A DNA stretch of 64,000 bases from Batkoa obscura (GCA_030770535.1 JASVEC010000080.1:1-64000); one strand, 5' to 3'. Shown: positions 43,573 to 57,173, numbered from the stretch's first letter. Made by a program: numbers and translations. Notes: generated by a model not told the origin, from the sequence alone.

Positions 43573-46500
43573 CTATTGATCCTCATATAAATTTTCAATA
43601 TTATTCCTCTGAATGGTCGAAGTTTTACTAATTAAAAATAATCATTGTTAATACTTTAATCTTATTATACTAAAGATAAAAACTTACTTTTCTCCTTTTT
43701 TAACAATCCAATAATAATCTGCAAAATTAGATTTAGAAAGATGGGAAGTAAACTCCACATCATGAGTAATAATTACTAATTGAAAATTTTTTTGGCTTTG
43801 TCGAGCTTCAATAATACTAATATGAAATAAAAACATTAGTAACTAAAACCAAATTCATAATCTTTACTTCTGTTTAATAAAAATAATACTTACTTTCCCA
43901 ACGATTCCGCTAACGATTGAATATTTTGTTTATCTAAATTAGTGGTAGGTTCATCCAATGCTAAGATACCACAATTACTACCAAATGCTTCAGCTAAAGC
44001 TAAACGTACAATTATAGATGTTAATACTTTTTGTCCTGCTGAACATCGACCTCGCATATCTAATTCAGCTCCATCTTTAACCATTACTACTCGATAATTA
44101 TATGATCGTCCACCACGTACATTTTCTGTATCTGAACTTATTTTAATCGTTTCAATATCTAATAAAATCAATAAAAAACATAATTACAAATTGAAGTTTT
44201 AAATAAAAGTTAATAAAATATTTAATACCTGATCCATAATAAGTTTCTGTCCACAAATCTTGTATTGTTCGATTAATCTCTGCCATTTTAATAGAATGAA
44301 ATTTCAAAATAGCCCTATATATACATATATAATTATATTAATATCAATATTAAAATATATATATTTAAATTCAATCAATAACTCTACTTACGTATCCAAA
44401 GCTTTAGAGTATAATTCTAAATCTTTAACAGTGAGTTCATTAATCTAAATTCAATTTTATTTTTCATTAGATAACCTATAGCATTTAATTCGTATTTATA
44501 AAATCAAAACTTACACAACATTTGACCATCTGTTGTTGATGTTCTTTATGAGCATTCTTATATGAACTTTGGATCTCCGCATCAATTTTTAAATTTTGTG
44601 TTTTTAACATTTTAACTTCTCCACCTAATCGTGCTTTCTATAAAATAAAAAAAATCAATTGAACTTTAAACTATATTTTTTAATCTTAAATGATAACTTA
44701 CCTTATTTTCATAATTTTTGGAATCTGCTTTTAATTGATCTAATTGTCGATTTAAATGAGCGATTTCGTTAATATTAACTAGATTGTTATAAGTTATTAA
44801 TTCTTTTTTCAATTCCGTTATTTTCTCATTTAATTCTAAATAGTTTATATTATCCATAATATCTCTTTCAAATGAAGTTGTACTGTTAATTTTATTCTTA
44901 ATTTTTTCCATTTCATTTTCTACTTTTTGTAATTTTAGTTGTATTTCATCAATTATACTTTTATTTTCTTCTTGTTCTCTTTGATTTAATTTCTGTTCTT
45001 CAGTTCTTTGTAAAATATTTGACTTATCAAGAGTAACTTGTATTTGTGACAATTGATTTAAATAACGTTGATATTTTAATATCTTTTTTTGATTCATTTT
45101 ATCTAAAGCGTCCAATTCCTCATGAATTAAATTAATATTTTTACGTTTTTCTTCTACTTGAGGTTCAAATTCAAGTTTTTCTTTTTCAGATTCCTAAATA
45201 TAAATGTATATATCAAAAATGTATAATTATTATTAATTTTAACTTTAACTTACTTTAATTAATTTCAATAAATTTTCTTTTTCTTTTTTTAAATTAATTA
45301 TTTCTTTTTGATTTTCTTCTTTTTTTTGTGATTTATTATGAATATGAAATAATTTTTCTTTAAATTTTTGAATTTCTTTTTCTAATTCAATTAATTTCTT
45401 TTCTTTTTCTTTCAATTCTTCTTTAAGTTGATGAATTTCATTCCTCAATTCATTACTAAATAAATTAAATAAATTATTAATTATTATATTATAATTATTA
45501 TAACTTACATTAATTTTGGTAAATCTTCATTAACTTCGTTTGCTGAATTTGGACTTGCATTAATTGTGTTATTATTTGACCTTCTTAGTTTAATATCAAG
45601 TGAATCTTTCAATTTATCTGCCTTCTCTAGTTCTTTAGAAACAAAAGACAACTCTAATAATATTTCCAAATCCCTCAATTGAGTTTCATAGATTACTTTT
45701 AATTTGTTATATTCATTTTTAAAATGTTTTCCATTAGCTTCATTAATAACAAGTTCATTTTCCAATTCCGAAATTTCTTGATTTTGAATTTTCTTCATTA
45801 ATTTAAAATTGGGATAAAATTCTCTTAATTCCCGTAATTTCAATTCTTTATTCATAATTTCTTTTTCTAATTGACGAATCTTTGGTAAATGATTGGGATA
45901 CTCAAGATTGAGTTTCTTCTTAATTTTAGGGTCAATATCTTGTTGACATGTTGGGCAATTATCGGTTGATATTTCTGAATTATCAAATCCTGAGAAATGA
46001 TTTCTAATAGCGGAGTCTTCCCCTTTTAATTCATTGACATTTCTTAATATAAATTATTAATATAATAAATCCTATTAAATTTAAATCTATACCTTTTGAG
46101 CTCTTCCAATTCCGATTCAATACTTTGTAATACTAAAGGAAAACTAGCATTCTCGCATAACATACGACATTGTTTCGAATATTCTATTATTGTAAAAAAA
46201 ACAATTAATCTAAATTGAAATAATTAACTTTGTTCTTTACCATTCACTTTCACTTTTTTTTCTTCCATAATAGTTTTATAAATAGTTAGTTTGGTTTCAG
46301 CAGTAATTTGATTTTTTTGATATCTTTCTAATTTTGTATTAGTGTCCTTTAATTCATCTTGCTTAACACTAAAAAAATATAAATTAGTTATTAATATTAT
46401 AAAGTAAAAATAAAATCTTATTTACCTTTTGGCTAATTCTACTTGTCTTTGAGCATTTCTTGGCAATGGCATATGATTTAATACACGTTCAAATTGTTGA

Positions 46501-48906
46501 CCATAAATTTCAATACTATATAAAAGAAATAAAAGAAACAAATTAATAAACTTCTGTTTAGACCTATAAAAATAAATTTTTTTACATCATTTTAATTTGT
46601 TCTTCTATATTCAATCGTTGAATTTTTAATATTTGAATTTGAATTTGATTTTCCATTGTTGAATTATTAGCTACTGTTTGGCTGGATAATGTAAATAATT
46701 CTTTTTCTAATTCCATTAATTTAGTATTTTTCTCAGAAATTAAATCAGTATATTTTTTTTCATTAATTTCTTTTTTGATAACCTCAATTTCCCTTTTCTA
46801 TATCAAAGTTTTATTAGTATTATTGAGTTTTATACAAATTATATGAAAATCACTTTTGTTTCTATTTTTTGTTTAATAGTATCAACTTCTGCTTCTTCTT
46901 TATCGAATGTTGTTATTTCTTTATGCAAATCACTCATTTTTAAATCGGTTTTTTTCTAAAGATAATAAATATTAAAAATCACATAAAAAATAGAATAAAA
47001 TATTACTAAAGAATTATTAAAACTAATAATATCAGATTTTGATTTGATTAATTTTGAACTTAATTCGGTTAAAGATTGATTAATTTGAGTTTCTTTATTT
47101 CTAATACTCTCCTATAAATTTAAAAATATACATTATTAAAATTCTATTTTTTAATTAATAATTCATAACTTACTTTATTGCTTTTAAATTCTGCATTCGT
47201 ATTTCTCAATGAATTTTTTAAACATTCAATAATAAATTTAGTATATTGATCATCATCATCGAATACCTGATTGTTATCAAATAATTCATCATTTGCAAAA
47301 TTCTGTTTAATTTTTTCTAATAACAAATTTTTTTCTTCATAGATTTTGTTATGATTCTAATAAAAATAATTTACTCTTAATTTAAAATAGTTTACTTCTT
47401 AAATGTAACTTCTATTACCTCAACAATAGCTTGTAATTTTCCTTGTTCACTTTTTAAACTACTTAATTTATCTCGAGTGGATTGAATTGTTTCATTGAAT
47501 TTAGTTTGTTCATTTTTTAATTGATTCAATTGAATTTCATGCCTTTCCAACTCATGGTGTTCTTTTTGTTTCATTAATAAAAGTTGTTCTTTGTCACCTG
47601 TATAAATTTAAATGGAAATTAATACTATCTTATTATTACACTCAACAAACTGATTACCTTCCATTTTGTTCCTATTTTTATCTAATTCTTTAATAGTGTT
47701 TTCATGAAATATCAATTCTTTTTCAATTTCTTTAACTCTTTCTAATGCTTTATTACGTTCTCTTAATTCTGATTGAAAATTATCCACTTCAGTTTCAATA
47801 GTAACTAAATTAATTTCTAATTCTGAAATAATAGAATTTTTATCTTCTATATCTCTTAAATTGCTTTCACTATCATGTTGTAACTAAAATACTTATTAAT
47901 TTATTGCTGTTTACTTATTATTATTATGATTTTTTACTCTTTCAAATTTTCGCTTTCCATCATTAGTTACTTTTAATTCAGCATCATATTCTTTTTGTTT
48001 AGCTTTAGTTTCTTTAATACTAGTTTTTAAACTTTCTAACGCTTTAGTATATCTAAAAATTATAATCATAATTAAAATTATAATTAAAATTAAAATTAAA
48101 TAAAAATTACTTTGTAGCTGAAAATATATCATCAAATTTCTTTTTTAATACTGAAGGTTCCGATAAAGGCCTATTATATCAAATTAATATTTTTAATATA
48201 ATTTTATATTTATATTTATAATAATAGTTACCAATTAGATTCTTCTTGATGACAAAAAATGACATTATCTAAAATAGCTTTAGAAACACCTAAATTCAAT
48301 TGCATATCGGTATCCAAAGTTGATGATCTAGCCGTAATACTAGTTTGCTAGTAAAATCAAATAGATCAACCCTGAGCTGTTTAATAAACAATAGTAAAAT
48401 TTTTACCTGTCCTAATTCTTTATCATAAGTATATAATATAGCTTCAAGCGTCTTTTGAGTTTGAGTTGTTCTTTTTTTAGTTAACATAATACTCCTTAAA
48501 CATTCCATTTGTTTTCCATTTAAACTTTGAAATCCTAATCGAACTTGAGCAGTTATTTCATTTCTTTTAGCGATCTATTTAATATGAATTAGCTATATAG
48601 TTTCCAATTTTGATTTTATTCTTCACTTACTTTAGGATCATAAATAAAAGCACCTGATTTACTATTTGGTGGTAAATCACCTGTAGTTGCATATTTTAAT
48701 GCTTCAATAATTGTCTAGTAATATTATTGAAACTTTTAGTTTGATTCTTTATAAAATTTAATTTAAAATTTAGAATAACTTACTGTTTTCCCTGCCCCAT
48801 TTTGACCCACTATCAATGTTAAAGGTGAATAAAAATGAATTGTTGCTTCTTTATCTGGATCGAAAGAACGAATCCCTTTTAACATTAATTTGTTTATTGA
48901 TGCCAT
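43573..48906 (-). CDS. RAD50: DNA repair ATPase RAD50, 24 exons
   Basis: SMC-like ATPase of the MRN/MRX complex that tethers and processes double-strand breaks. Exons (5' to 3'): 48784-48906, 48631-48714, 48407-48574, 48232-48347, 48111-48170, 47938-48052, 47658-47883, 47419-47597, 47174-47356, 47007-47111, 46854-46955, 46586-46797, 46426-46515, 46241-46368, 46093-46183, 45509-46042, 45254-45455, 44702-45193, 44515-44637, 44392-44444, 44229-44314, 43894-44158, 43688-43816, 43573-43627. Their sum is 3921 nt: 1306 residues with no conflict (yeast and human have 1312). Walker A GQNGAGKT is in exon 1; two coiled-coil arms flank the zinc hook CPTC (690-693). The C-terminus has WTETYYGSD, signature SAGQK, Walker [14 protein letters not shown] and IITHD. 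All catalytic motifs are intact. All 23 introns have GT-AG ends and most are short. Confidence 0.97.
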
Positions 48907-49440
48907 TTTAGAAAATAGAATTAGAAAATGTTAAAATGGAACTTGACTAAGATTTTTATAAATTGAAATTCATTCAGATTTTCTTTCTTTTGGTCATAGC
49001 TAATGATTTACTTAATTTGGTGCAAATTTAACTATTTGAGCAAAATCTAATTTTATTAATGTTTGAAATTAAAAGCACTATCATATACATTATATTCAAT
49101 ATTTATTAATTTTGTTATTGACTTGATTTAAAGTAAACATAGAAAATCAAGATTAATATTAATAAAACTAGATAAAAAAGTTGATATTAGTGATAAATTT
49201 AATAAAGAAAATAGCTTATTTTTTAATTACTGTTACTTTTCTTAGTTCAAGCTTTAATTAAAATAAATTTCATTTTAATTGAAAGAAGGTAATGATAAAA
49301 TTGTCTCGTTTTGTTTTTTTAACTAATGAAATTCATTAAAATCAATATAAATGAAGCTCAATTTTAGACTGGGATTCTAACATAAGCTAAAAAATCGAAA
49401 AAGATAATATATACAAAGAAGATAACTAGAAAAATATAGG

Positions 49441-49544
49441 ATTTGGGACTGTTTTTTTAGTTTCATTATTTTTCCATTTTTTAAGCGCTATTTACGTGAA
49501 AAAATTGTCAGTAAAATTCTTAAATACAAAAATACATCCCTATT
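49441..49544 (+). mobile_element. 105-bp TIR element, forward orientation
   Basis: Core TTTCATTATTTTTCCATTTT and AAGCGCTATTTACGTG; closest to the copy at 42553-42658. Ends TTTGGGACTG and CATCCCTATTT. Confidence 0.8.
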
Positions 49545-49793
49545 TAATGAATTTTTTAAACAAGATTTTTATTGTAAAAGTTTAACTACCTAAAGAGTGA
49601 ACAAAAAGATTCAATTAAAAAGCTTTTATTTGATTCATTAATTAGTAAAAAAATAATATAACTACTTTGATCCAACAATATGGATAATTTTATTCTAATA
49701 ATGTTTTTAGTAATAATAGATAATAAAAGATATTATATTATTATATTGAATTTTAATATCAAGTTAGTTTTTTAATTTAATAGTTTAAGATTG

Positions 49794-49846
49794 TATCTCA
49801 TATCTCATATCTCATATCTCATATCTCATATCTCATATCTCATATC
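49794..49846. repeat. Heptanucleotide tandem repeat (TATCTCA)n
   Basis: About 7.5 perfect units of TATCTCA, without spacers. A simple microsatellite. Confidence 0.97.
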
Positions 49847-50703
49847 AAGATATTAACATTTAAGTAAACTTTTAATTGAGTATATTAAAATAGTCTTTCT
49901 ATCAATCTTTTACTTTTTAATAAATTAATGTTAATAATATGTCAAATTATTAAATTATTAAATCTTGAGATTATTAATTCATCTCATTTTAAAGATAATC
50001 TAAATTTTATTTAATACCAATCTAATCTGTCATCTAGAACAACTTACGATTAAATGCCATTTACTGTTTTTAATTTGTAATCAAATTCTTTTAATATGAA
50101 TCTAAGGAGTATAACTTATAACTAACTTTATTATATGTTTCAATTCAAACTAAAAAAAATTTGATTAGTACTTAAAACAATGAAAAACATGAAACTATAA
50201 GTCAATTTACAATAAATAACAATCCTTTTAAACTATCATCAATTCGTTTTATTTGTGAATTCTCATTATTAATTTGTCTAGATAATCATTTTTTATCTAG
50301 TATTGAAAATCAAATAAACAGGTGACAAGTGTCAATAACTTAGTTAATGAAACCTAGGAAATAAAAGTTCAAAGATATTAAAATTAAAACATCTTCTTGA
50401 AAATTTATTCTAATAAACCCGTAACTATAATAATCCAACTTTATCTACCCCCATTAAATTTATTTTCCTCTACAAAATAAAAAAATAGCTTAAATAACAT
50501 GACTAAAAATGAATAACAATGACGTGGTCCAAATCACTTGATTGAAGACAAAATAAATTTTATTGGCTATTTAAAGTCACTTTTTTCTTGGGTGAGAAAA
50601 ATAAATATTCAAAAAAAGTATATAAATGTAGATGATTAACTATTTATTCTAATAATTTTATTCTATTTTATTTTGTTTTAAAAAAGTACATAATATTTAA
50701 AAA

Positions 50704-52185
50704 ATGAGTATTAAATTATGGTTAAGACATGAAGTCAAACCTATGGAACATAGGGCTGCTTTATCTCCAGAAGCTTGTAAAATGTTATTACAAAATGGTG
50801 AGTAGTAAAGATAAACTTTAATTATACAATATATGTACTAACGCAAATATATAGGCTTTGATATCACTGTAGAAAAATCGAATGCAAGATTCTTCAAAGA
50901 TTCAGAATATGAAAAGTAAATCTTAATATTCAATACTTTTATTTTATTAAATTTAATATTATTTAATAAATAGAGTAGGATGTAAAATTGTAGAATCTGA
51001 AACTTGGGAAAAAGATGCTAGTTTAGATACAATTATAATTGGATTAAAAGAATTACCAGAAGGAGATAGTCCATTGAAACATGAACATATTTTCTTTGCT
51101 CATTGTTTTAAAGAACAAACAGGATGGAAACAATTAATCAAAAGATTTACAGATGGTAATGGTACTATTCTTGATTTAGAGTTTTTAGTTGATGATGCTG
51201 GTAAATTTTATTTTCGATAAATATATGAATTTAATTTAATGTATTTTATATTATTTTAATTAGGACGTAGAGTAGCTGCTTTTGGTTATCATGCTGGCTT
51301 TACTGGTTCCGCTGTTGGTATTGATTTATGGTGTTATAAAACAGATAAATCTTTAGGGTAATTAATATATTATCTTATTTTTTATTTAAATTGACAATAT
51401 ATATTATTATTATTACAGAGAATATCCTTCAATTAAACCATACCCAAATGAAACTGAATTAATTAATTCTATCAAATCTCGTTTAGCTTCAGCTGGTAAA
51501 TTAATTTTAATTGACAATATTAATATTAATGAGTTGATTTTTATTTATACTTTTATTAGTAAAAGCAAATAATGGTAGTTATCCTAAAGTTATGGTAATG
51601 GGAGCTTTAGGTCGTTGTGGTAAAGGTGCTGTAGATTTTGCTACTGCAGTTGGAATTCCAAGGTAAACCAAATTAATTTATAACTTCAATAACTAAGTAA
51701 TATAATTTATTATTAGTGAAAGTTTATTAAAATGGGATTTAGAAGAAACTAAAAAAGGAGGACCATTTTCAGAAATATTAGAGGCAGATATTTTTATTAA
51801 TTGTATTTATCTTACTAAAAAGATTCCCTCTTTTATAACTTCAGAGACAATTAATACCCCATCAAGAAATTTAAAAGTATTAGTTGATGTATCATGTGAT
51901 TATACATCGCCCAATAATCCAGTACCAGTTTATCATCAAGGAACTACATTTGATCATCCATATATTGAAGTTAATAATTCAAATGGACCTACACTTAATG
52001 TAGTAGCTATTGATCATCTTCCTACTATGTTGCCAAGAGAAGCTTCCATTGCTTTCTCTAAAGATTTATTACCTACTTTATTAGCACTTAAACATAAAAA
52101 TTCTTCCCCCGTGTGGCAAAGAGCTATTAAATTATATCACGATAAAGTTAATGAAGCGAAACAAGCTCAACAATCTAATCTTTAA
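50704..52185 (+). CDS. LYS1: Saccharopine dehydrogenase (NAD+, lysine-forming), 7 exons
   Basis: Last step of the fungal alpha-aminoadipate pathway: saccharopine + NAD+ gives lysine + 2-oxoglutarate. Exons 50704-50797, 50855-50915, 50974-51200, 51264-51357, 51419-51495, 51560-51662 and 51717-52185 total 1125 nt, giving 374 residues (yeast Lys1 has 373) with every phase consistent. Motifs: LWLRHEVKPMEHRAAL at the N-terminus, FAHCFKEQ (from FFAHCFKEQ), AGRRVAAFGYHAGFTG, the VMGALGRCGKGAV nucleotide-binding turn, LVDVSCDYTSPNNPVP and the AIDHLPTMLPREAS active-site region near the C-terminus. Shares a 1.8-kb divergent upstream region with RAD50. Confidence 0.96.
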
Positions 52186-52316
52186 GTTGAATTATTGATA
52201 AATTGATAAAATAAAAAGTAGTTTTTATTTGTTTAATAAATGATTAAATATTTTTTATGAAATTTAAAGATATTTTGAGTTTCAATTGTTAGATTAAGAA
52301 TTTTTTTAAAATTAAT

Positions 52317-52422
52317 ATATGGGGATGTTTTTTTTGGTTTCATCACTTTTTCCATTTTTTAAGCCCTATTTAAACCGAAAGATTGTTGGTAAAACTATTA
52401 AACAAAAAATACATCCCCATAT
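52317..52422 (+). mobile_element. 105-bp TIR element, forward orientation
   Basis: Perfect ATATGGGGATGTTTT and ACATCCCCATAT ends; a few core changes (CCCTATTTAAACCG). Confidence 0.88.
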
Positions 52423-52875
52423 AATAAATAATTAATTACTTATTTATTAAAATATTAAGTTTATAAAAGTTAAGTTATCTTGTTAAAAATTAATATTAAT
52501 AAAAAGTAAAATTATCCTTATTTAATGTAAAGCCTTAAAAATTAATTGTATAAATTGAGTATTAGTACAAAATATCTTAAATAAATTAATACATTTTAAA
52601 TTTTATCATTAATACTATTTATTATTGAATCATTAAAAATCAAACTATACAATATAGTTATAGAGTTAAAATGAATAAATATTATTAACTATCGTTAACT
52701 TAATATCAATCTATTATACATAAATAAAGTAATAAAAAGTAATTTTAAATTCCCAGTTAAAAACCAAAAAACAACTATTTTATAATAACTGAAACTAAAT
52801 CTATAATAAAATTGTTTACTATTATCTGAAATTATTTAACTTAAATATAGATAACAAAGGAAATAAAATTAATGT

Positions 52876-52976
52876 ATATGGGAATGTTTTTTTGGCTTCA
52901 CTACTTTTTCTATCTTTTAACCATTATTTGGGTGGAAAAATTGTTAATAAGATTCTTAAATACAAAAACATATCAT
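52876..52976 (+). mobile_element. 105-bp TIR element, forward orientation, right end degraded
   Basis: ATATGGGAATGTTTT left end and family core; the right end has drifted (ACATATCATG). Confidence 0.7.
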
Positions 52977-54219
52977 GTTATTATTTTATTTTATTTCATT
53001 TTATAAATAGTAAAAGCTAAAAGCTTCTGATAAAAATTTAAGCTAGTAATAAGTTAAAGTACTTTCATTATTCTTAGCTAAAACATCAGTAAAACAATAT
53101 ATCAGGTTGAAAATGAAGCTTTGTTTTCTTCATATTAAAAATTAGATAAGGAATATTATTAATTACATTAATTTATTTTTTAATAACTATTATTAATAAA
53201 CTTAATTTTCAACTTTCTTAAAATTTTACTCTGTTTTTATACTTTCATATTTTATTACAAACAATTAAAAGTTCTAATTTTATATAGTTCTATTTTGCTT
53301 AACTAGTTTAATTACTCTTTTAATTGAAATATAGTAATTATTAGTTCTGAATGTATTAATACAAAAGAAGCTTAAATTAGTATATTCTCATTTGTTAACA
53401 TTAATGTTGACTTATTTTAAATAGTTAAATACTATTAGCTCATACTGAAATAAAACTTATAACTAATTTAAAAACTCAATTTCTTTAAAATGATTATAAT
53501 ATTAAATAATAATATGTGTCTAAAAGTTCATTTTTATTACATAATCATAGGATAAACAAATAAATAAAATTGAATTTATCTTTGAAATTTTTGCTTAGTT
53601 GTTTTCAAGTTTATTTGTAATCTAATCAATTAATAATTATATCAATAAATTCAAAAAACTAAGTAAAAATTGAATTAAGAATTTAAACTTTATTTGAATT
53701 AAATTAAATTAAATTAAAATAATTAAAAATTGAAACATCAAAGTAAACTAAGCGTTAGAAAAGAAGTGTAGCTTAAAACTAGACAAAATTTAAATATTTA
53801 TTAAATATATTGAAGTAAAGATATTTGATTTTTTTCTAATTAGACTCAAAATTTTGATAAAGTTTGATATTATTCGCTGTTTTTTATTGCTCAATTAATT
53901 CTATTTAATCATTCAAATATAAAAACAATAGGATTGTATGAAACAATGGGATATTTTTAAACTAAACTATAATTTTATATTAATAAAGAAAAATAAAAAA
54001 TAAAAGATGGAAGATGAAGTAAATAAAAAAACAATAAAATTAAAGTTGCTTTAAAATATAGTCACAAAAGGACTTCTTTACTTTCGAAATAAATACAATT
54101 AAAGGCTACCCAACTTGAAAATTTCGGTTTAAAACTAAATATTTGATTAAGAAACTCAAATTTCAAAATTTTTAAATAAATTTTTATTTATAAAAGAATT
54201 TCAATACTCAAAGAGCGAT

Positions 54220-55017
54220 TTAATATTTCTTCTTATGAGTTTTAGCAAGATGATCAGTAAATTCTTGGTATGGTGATTTAGAGAATTTAGTTTCAGTCCA
54301 GAGATCTGGGGTGAGGAAAGCGTAGGTGTTACCAATAGCAGCAAAGGTAGCTTTAACAAAGTTACCAAGAGTTCTGGTAGAACCACGGGAAGAGGTATAA
54401 CAATCAGTAATACCAGCAAGTTGAAGTACCTTCTTTGGAGTTGGTGCAGCAACAATACCGGTACCACGTGGAGCTGGTACTAAACGGGTAATAACGGAAC
54501 CACATTTACCAGTGACCTTAATTGGTACGGTATGGGGTTCACCAAGATTAGTTCCCCAATAACCACGACGAACTGGAATAATAGAAAGTTTAGCAAGGAT
54601 GATTGCACCACGAATAGAGGTAGCTACTTCCTTGGAGCACTTAACACCAAGACCAATATGACCATCACCATCACCAATGACAACGAAAGCCTTAAAGCGG
54701 GTACGTTGACCAGCAGTAGTTTGTTTTTGAACTGGCATAATCTTCATGACTTCATCCTTAAGTTTTGGTAAAAAGAAATCAACGATTTGGAACTCCTTAA
54801 TTGGGAGAGAGAAAAGGTAAATTTGTTCAATGGATTTGATCTTACCATCTTTGACAAGACGTCCAAGCTTAGTAACTGGGACCCATTCCTTTTCTTCTTG
54901 TCTTCCACGGCCACCACGTCCACGGCCACCACGACCACGTCCACGGCCACCAGCTCCACGACCACGACCAAATCCACCACGGGAGCCACGAGTATCGGCT
55001 ACAGCACTGTCAGCCAT
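54220..55017 (-). CDS. RPS2: 40S ribosomal protein uS5 (RPS2)
   Basis: Small-subunit protein at the mRNA entry channel, important for decoding accuracy. A single-exon frame of 265 residues, the usual size. The N-terminus is an RGG/GR-rich tail (residues about 10-40, repeats of GRGRGG), a typical arginine-methylation region. It is followed by [17 protein letters not shown], the [21 protein letters not shown]-binding loop, the [15 protein letters not shown] segment and the C-terminal [11 protein letters not shown] region. Base composition is less AT-rich than its neighbours, as expected for a highly expressed gene, and the three overlapping frames in this region are shadows of that composition. 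No intron. Confidence 0.97.
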   Translation of the reverse strand: MADSAVADTRGSRGGFGRGRGAGGRGRGRGGRGRGGRGRQEEKEWVPVTKLGRLVKDGKIKSIEQIYLFSLPIKEFQIVDFFLPKLKDEVMKIMPVQKQTTAGQRTRFKAFVVIGDGDGHIGLGVKCSKEVATSIRGAIILAKLSIIPVRRGYWGTNLGEPHTVPIKVTGKCGSVITRLVPAPRGTGIVAAPTPKKVLQLAGITDCYTSSRGSTRTLGNFVKATFAAIGNTYAFLTPDLWTETKFSKSPYQEFTDHLAKTHKKKY

Positions 55018-55750
55018 TCTAATAATGGTTGTTCGATGTAGGGTTTAAGAAAATGAGTTGAGTTTAAATCGACCTTAAAGCTGATATACAAATGATAAAT
55101 GGTTTTATTAAAAAAACGCTTTATCAAAACAAACAATAAGTTAGAGAGAACGAGTCAAAAATGAAAATTTTAGGTCATTTATATACGACCCTTTACCCAT
55201 GAAAATTATAAAAATTTTATGCCAATCAAAAGTGATAACGTATTTTTTGATTGGCTAAAATGAAAAAATTTTCTATTTTAAAGAATTTCAAATTACGATG
55301 GATTAAATTTTAATGAGATATCTACAAAGTAAAGGGCTTTCCAATAGTCATTTCTTGATGATAGTATTCTAAACAAAAAAGATAAACAGAAGTATAATGA
55401 TACAAACATATTTATTCCATCTATCAATTTATGCAATAAAAGTTAAAAAAGCAATGTTGAAGTAAAATTCTAGAAAGTTCATAAAATTGCTTTCAAAGGA
55501 TAGAAAGTTAATTTATTTTAAACTCAGTGAAGATAAAAAGAGATTATTATTTTTTTAAAGTATAAGTAAATTGAGATTAGTAATTTTGAATGGGATTTTA
55601 TCATAGATTTCTAAATAATGACTTTCAAATTAAAAAGATAAAAAGTTCGATGATGATTGGATTGGAAGTTTTTGCATCGAATCAATTACGCAAACTCAAA
55701 ATATAGATGCAATAAAAGCTAAAATACTCATAAAGTTAGTTTACTTTTGA

Positions 55751-55828
55751 AGTGTTTCCTAAGTTTCATTATTTTTCATTAAGTGTTATTAAATGTAAAA
55801 AATATTGGCTTTAAAAAAACATCTCTCC
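55751..55828 (+). mobile_element. Possible eroded TIR element
   Basis: Weak match: GTTTCATTATTTTTCATTAA and AAAAAAACATCTCTCC in the right order, with internal loss. Confidence 0.3.
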
Positions 55829-55992
55829 TTTAAAAGCAAAAAACAACTTGATTATTTTAGTTCAAAATAAATTTTAATTTAATACTAATTAATTGTTAGT
55901 TTAAATTTTGGAATTTTACATAAGGTAATTGTTTGTATTTAATTAAATAGAAGACATTTACGAATATTTGTTAAACTTATTAATCTTTATAA

Positions 55993-56026
55993 TAAGAAAT
56001 TAAGAAATTAAGAAATTAAGAAATTA
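55993..56026. repeat. Octanucleotide tandem repeat (TAAGAAAT)n
   Basis: About four perfect units of TAAGAAAT. Confidence 0.95.
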
Positions 56027-56069
56027 AAATTTTTATATATTTAAATATAAATTTTATGTAAGTATTAAA

Positions 56070-56154
56070 ATATAGGGATGTATTTTAACAGTTTTGTTGA
56101 CAATTTTTCCGCTCAAATAGCGCTCAAAAGATGAAAAGTGAAGTGCTGTCCCCT
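56070..56154 (-). mobile_element. TIR element with internal deletion, reverse orientation
   Basis: ATAGGGATGTATTTTA left end, then TTTTTCCGCTCAAATAGCGC; shorter than the family norm. The right end merges into the next copy. Confidence 0.7.
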
Positions 56155-56254
56155 AAGAAGTATTTTTAGTTCTTGTCATTTTCCCCATTTTTTAAATCCA
56201 ATTTGAGATGAAAAATTATTAGCAAAATTCCTAAACAAAAAATATAACCTCATA
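56153..56254 (+). mobile_element. 105-bp TIR element, diverged, forward orientation
   Basis: CATTTTCCCCATTTTTTAAA core and AGCAAAATTCCTAAACAAAA right half. Abuts the inverted copy at 56070. Confidence 0.65.
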
Positions 56255-56475
56255 AAGTTTTATCAGTAACTTAAGCAATTAATTTAAATATTGAAAAACT
56301 AAAATTTAATTAAAATTTAAAATCTAAAAACAGTAATTATTAAATTATAAATTTATTAGTAATAAAGCCTTAATTAAAAAATGTTTTATTCGTTTTTAAG
56401 CTTTTATTTTACTAAAAGTAATAACTATTTAACTTGTAATAATAATAAACTACATATCAGATTTTGTTAGATTTT

Positions 56476-56582
56476 ATGTGAGGATGTTTTTTTTGATTTC
56501 ATTACTTTTTCCATTTTTTGAGCATTATTTGAGCGGAAATTTTATCAGCAAAATTCTCAAACAAAAAAATCCGTCCCCATAT
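56476..56582 (+). mobile_element. 105-bp TIR element, forward orientation
   Basis: Core TTTCATTACTTTTTCCATTT, ends TGTGAGGATGT and CGTCCCCATAT. Confidence 0.82.
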
Positions 56583-57173
56583 TTTACCTGTTTTCAGTTT
56601 AATTGCTTTATATTTTATAAAGAAATTTACAGCTTAAAACAACTGATTAACTAGTTTTTATTTTTACTCAAAATATTAATAGTTTAAATAAATAATAGTA
56701 TATTTTAATAATAAATGTTTTTTATTTTTTGAATTTATAGTCAACTTATTTTAATATAAAACAATAGTAATACTAAAACTATAATGGTTAGACTTATATT
56801 AAAAAATAATAATAAATATTTAGTTACAACTGTTACAATTTTCTATTTTAATTTTAGTTATATAAAAGTGCCTAAAGTAATTTTGTTTTTTTATTTAATT
56901 TTTAAAAAAATTTTAAAAATAAATTCTTTGTTAAAAAGTGAAAGTATTTAATAGTTTTAAGCTATTTTATTATAATACATATTACAAGTTAACAGAGTTT
57001 TTACTAAATTTAATAAAAATGACTAAATTAGCAATAGCTTTGTTAATATAACTATATATCAATATCAATATTAATTATAGTTAATTATTTTCATATGATA
57101 TAAGCAGTATAATAAAAGTTCTTATTTATTATTATGATTATTTATTTTTTAATTATTCATTAACTTAGCTATT

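Larger units (their letters stand above)
48907..50703. other. Divergent intergenic region, RAD50 and LYS1
   Basis: 1.8 kb between two genes transcribed away from each other. Contains a TIR element (49441-49544) and a heptanucleotide tandem repeat (49794-49846). Otherwise AT-rich with no gene. Confidence 0.5.
52186..54219. other. Intergenic region with two TIR elements
   Basis: 2 kb between the convergent LYS1 and RPS2 3' ends. Elements at 52317 and 52876; otherwise AT-rich with no supported gene. Confidence 0.55.

Noticed and set aside
49794-49846. Regular short repeats that might suggest a CRISPR-like array
   Set aside because: The 7-bp units are contiguous with no spacers; a plain microsatellite in a eukaryotic genome.
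54201-55048. Overlapping frames on both strands of RPS2
   Set aside because: By-products of the GC-richer, RGG-repeat coding sequence of RPS2.
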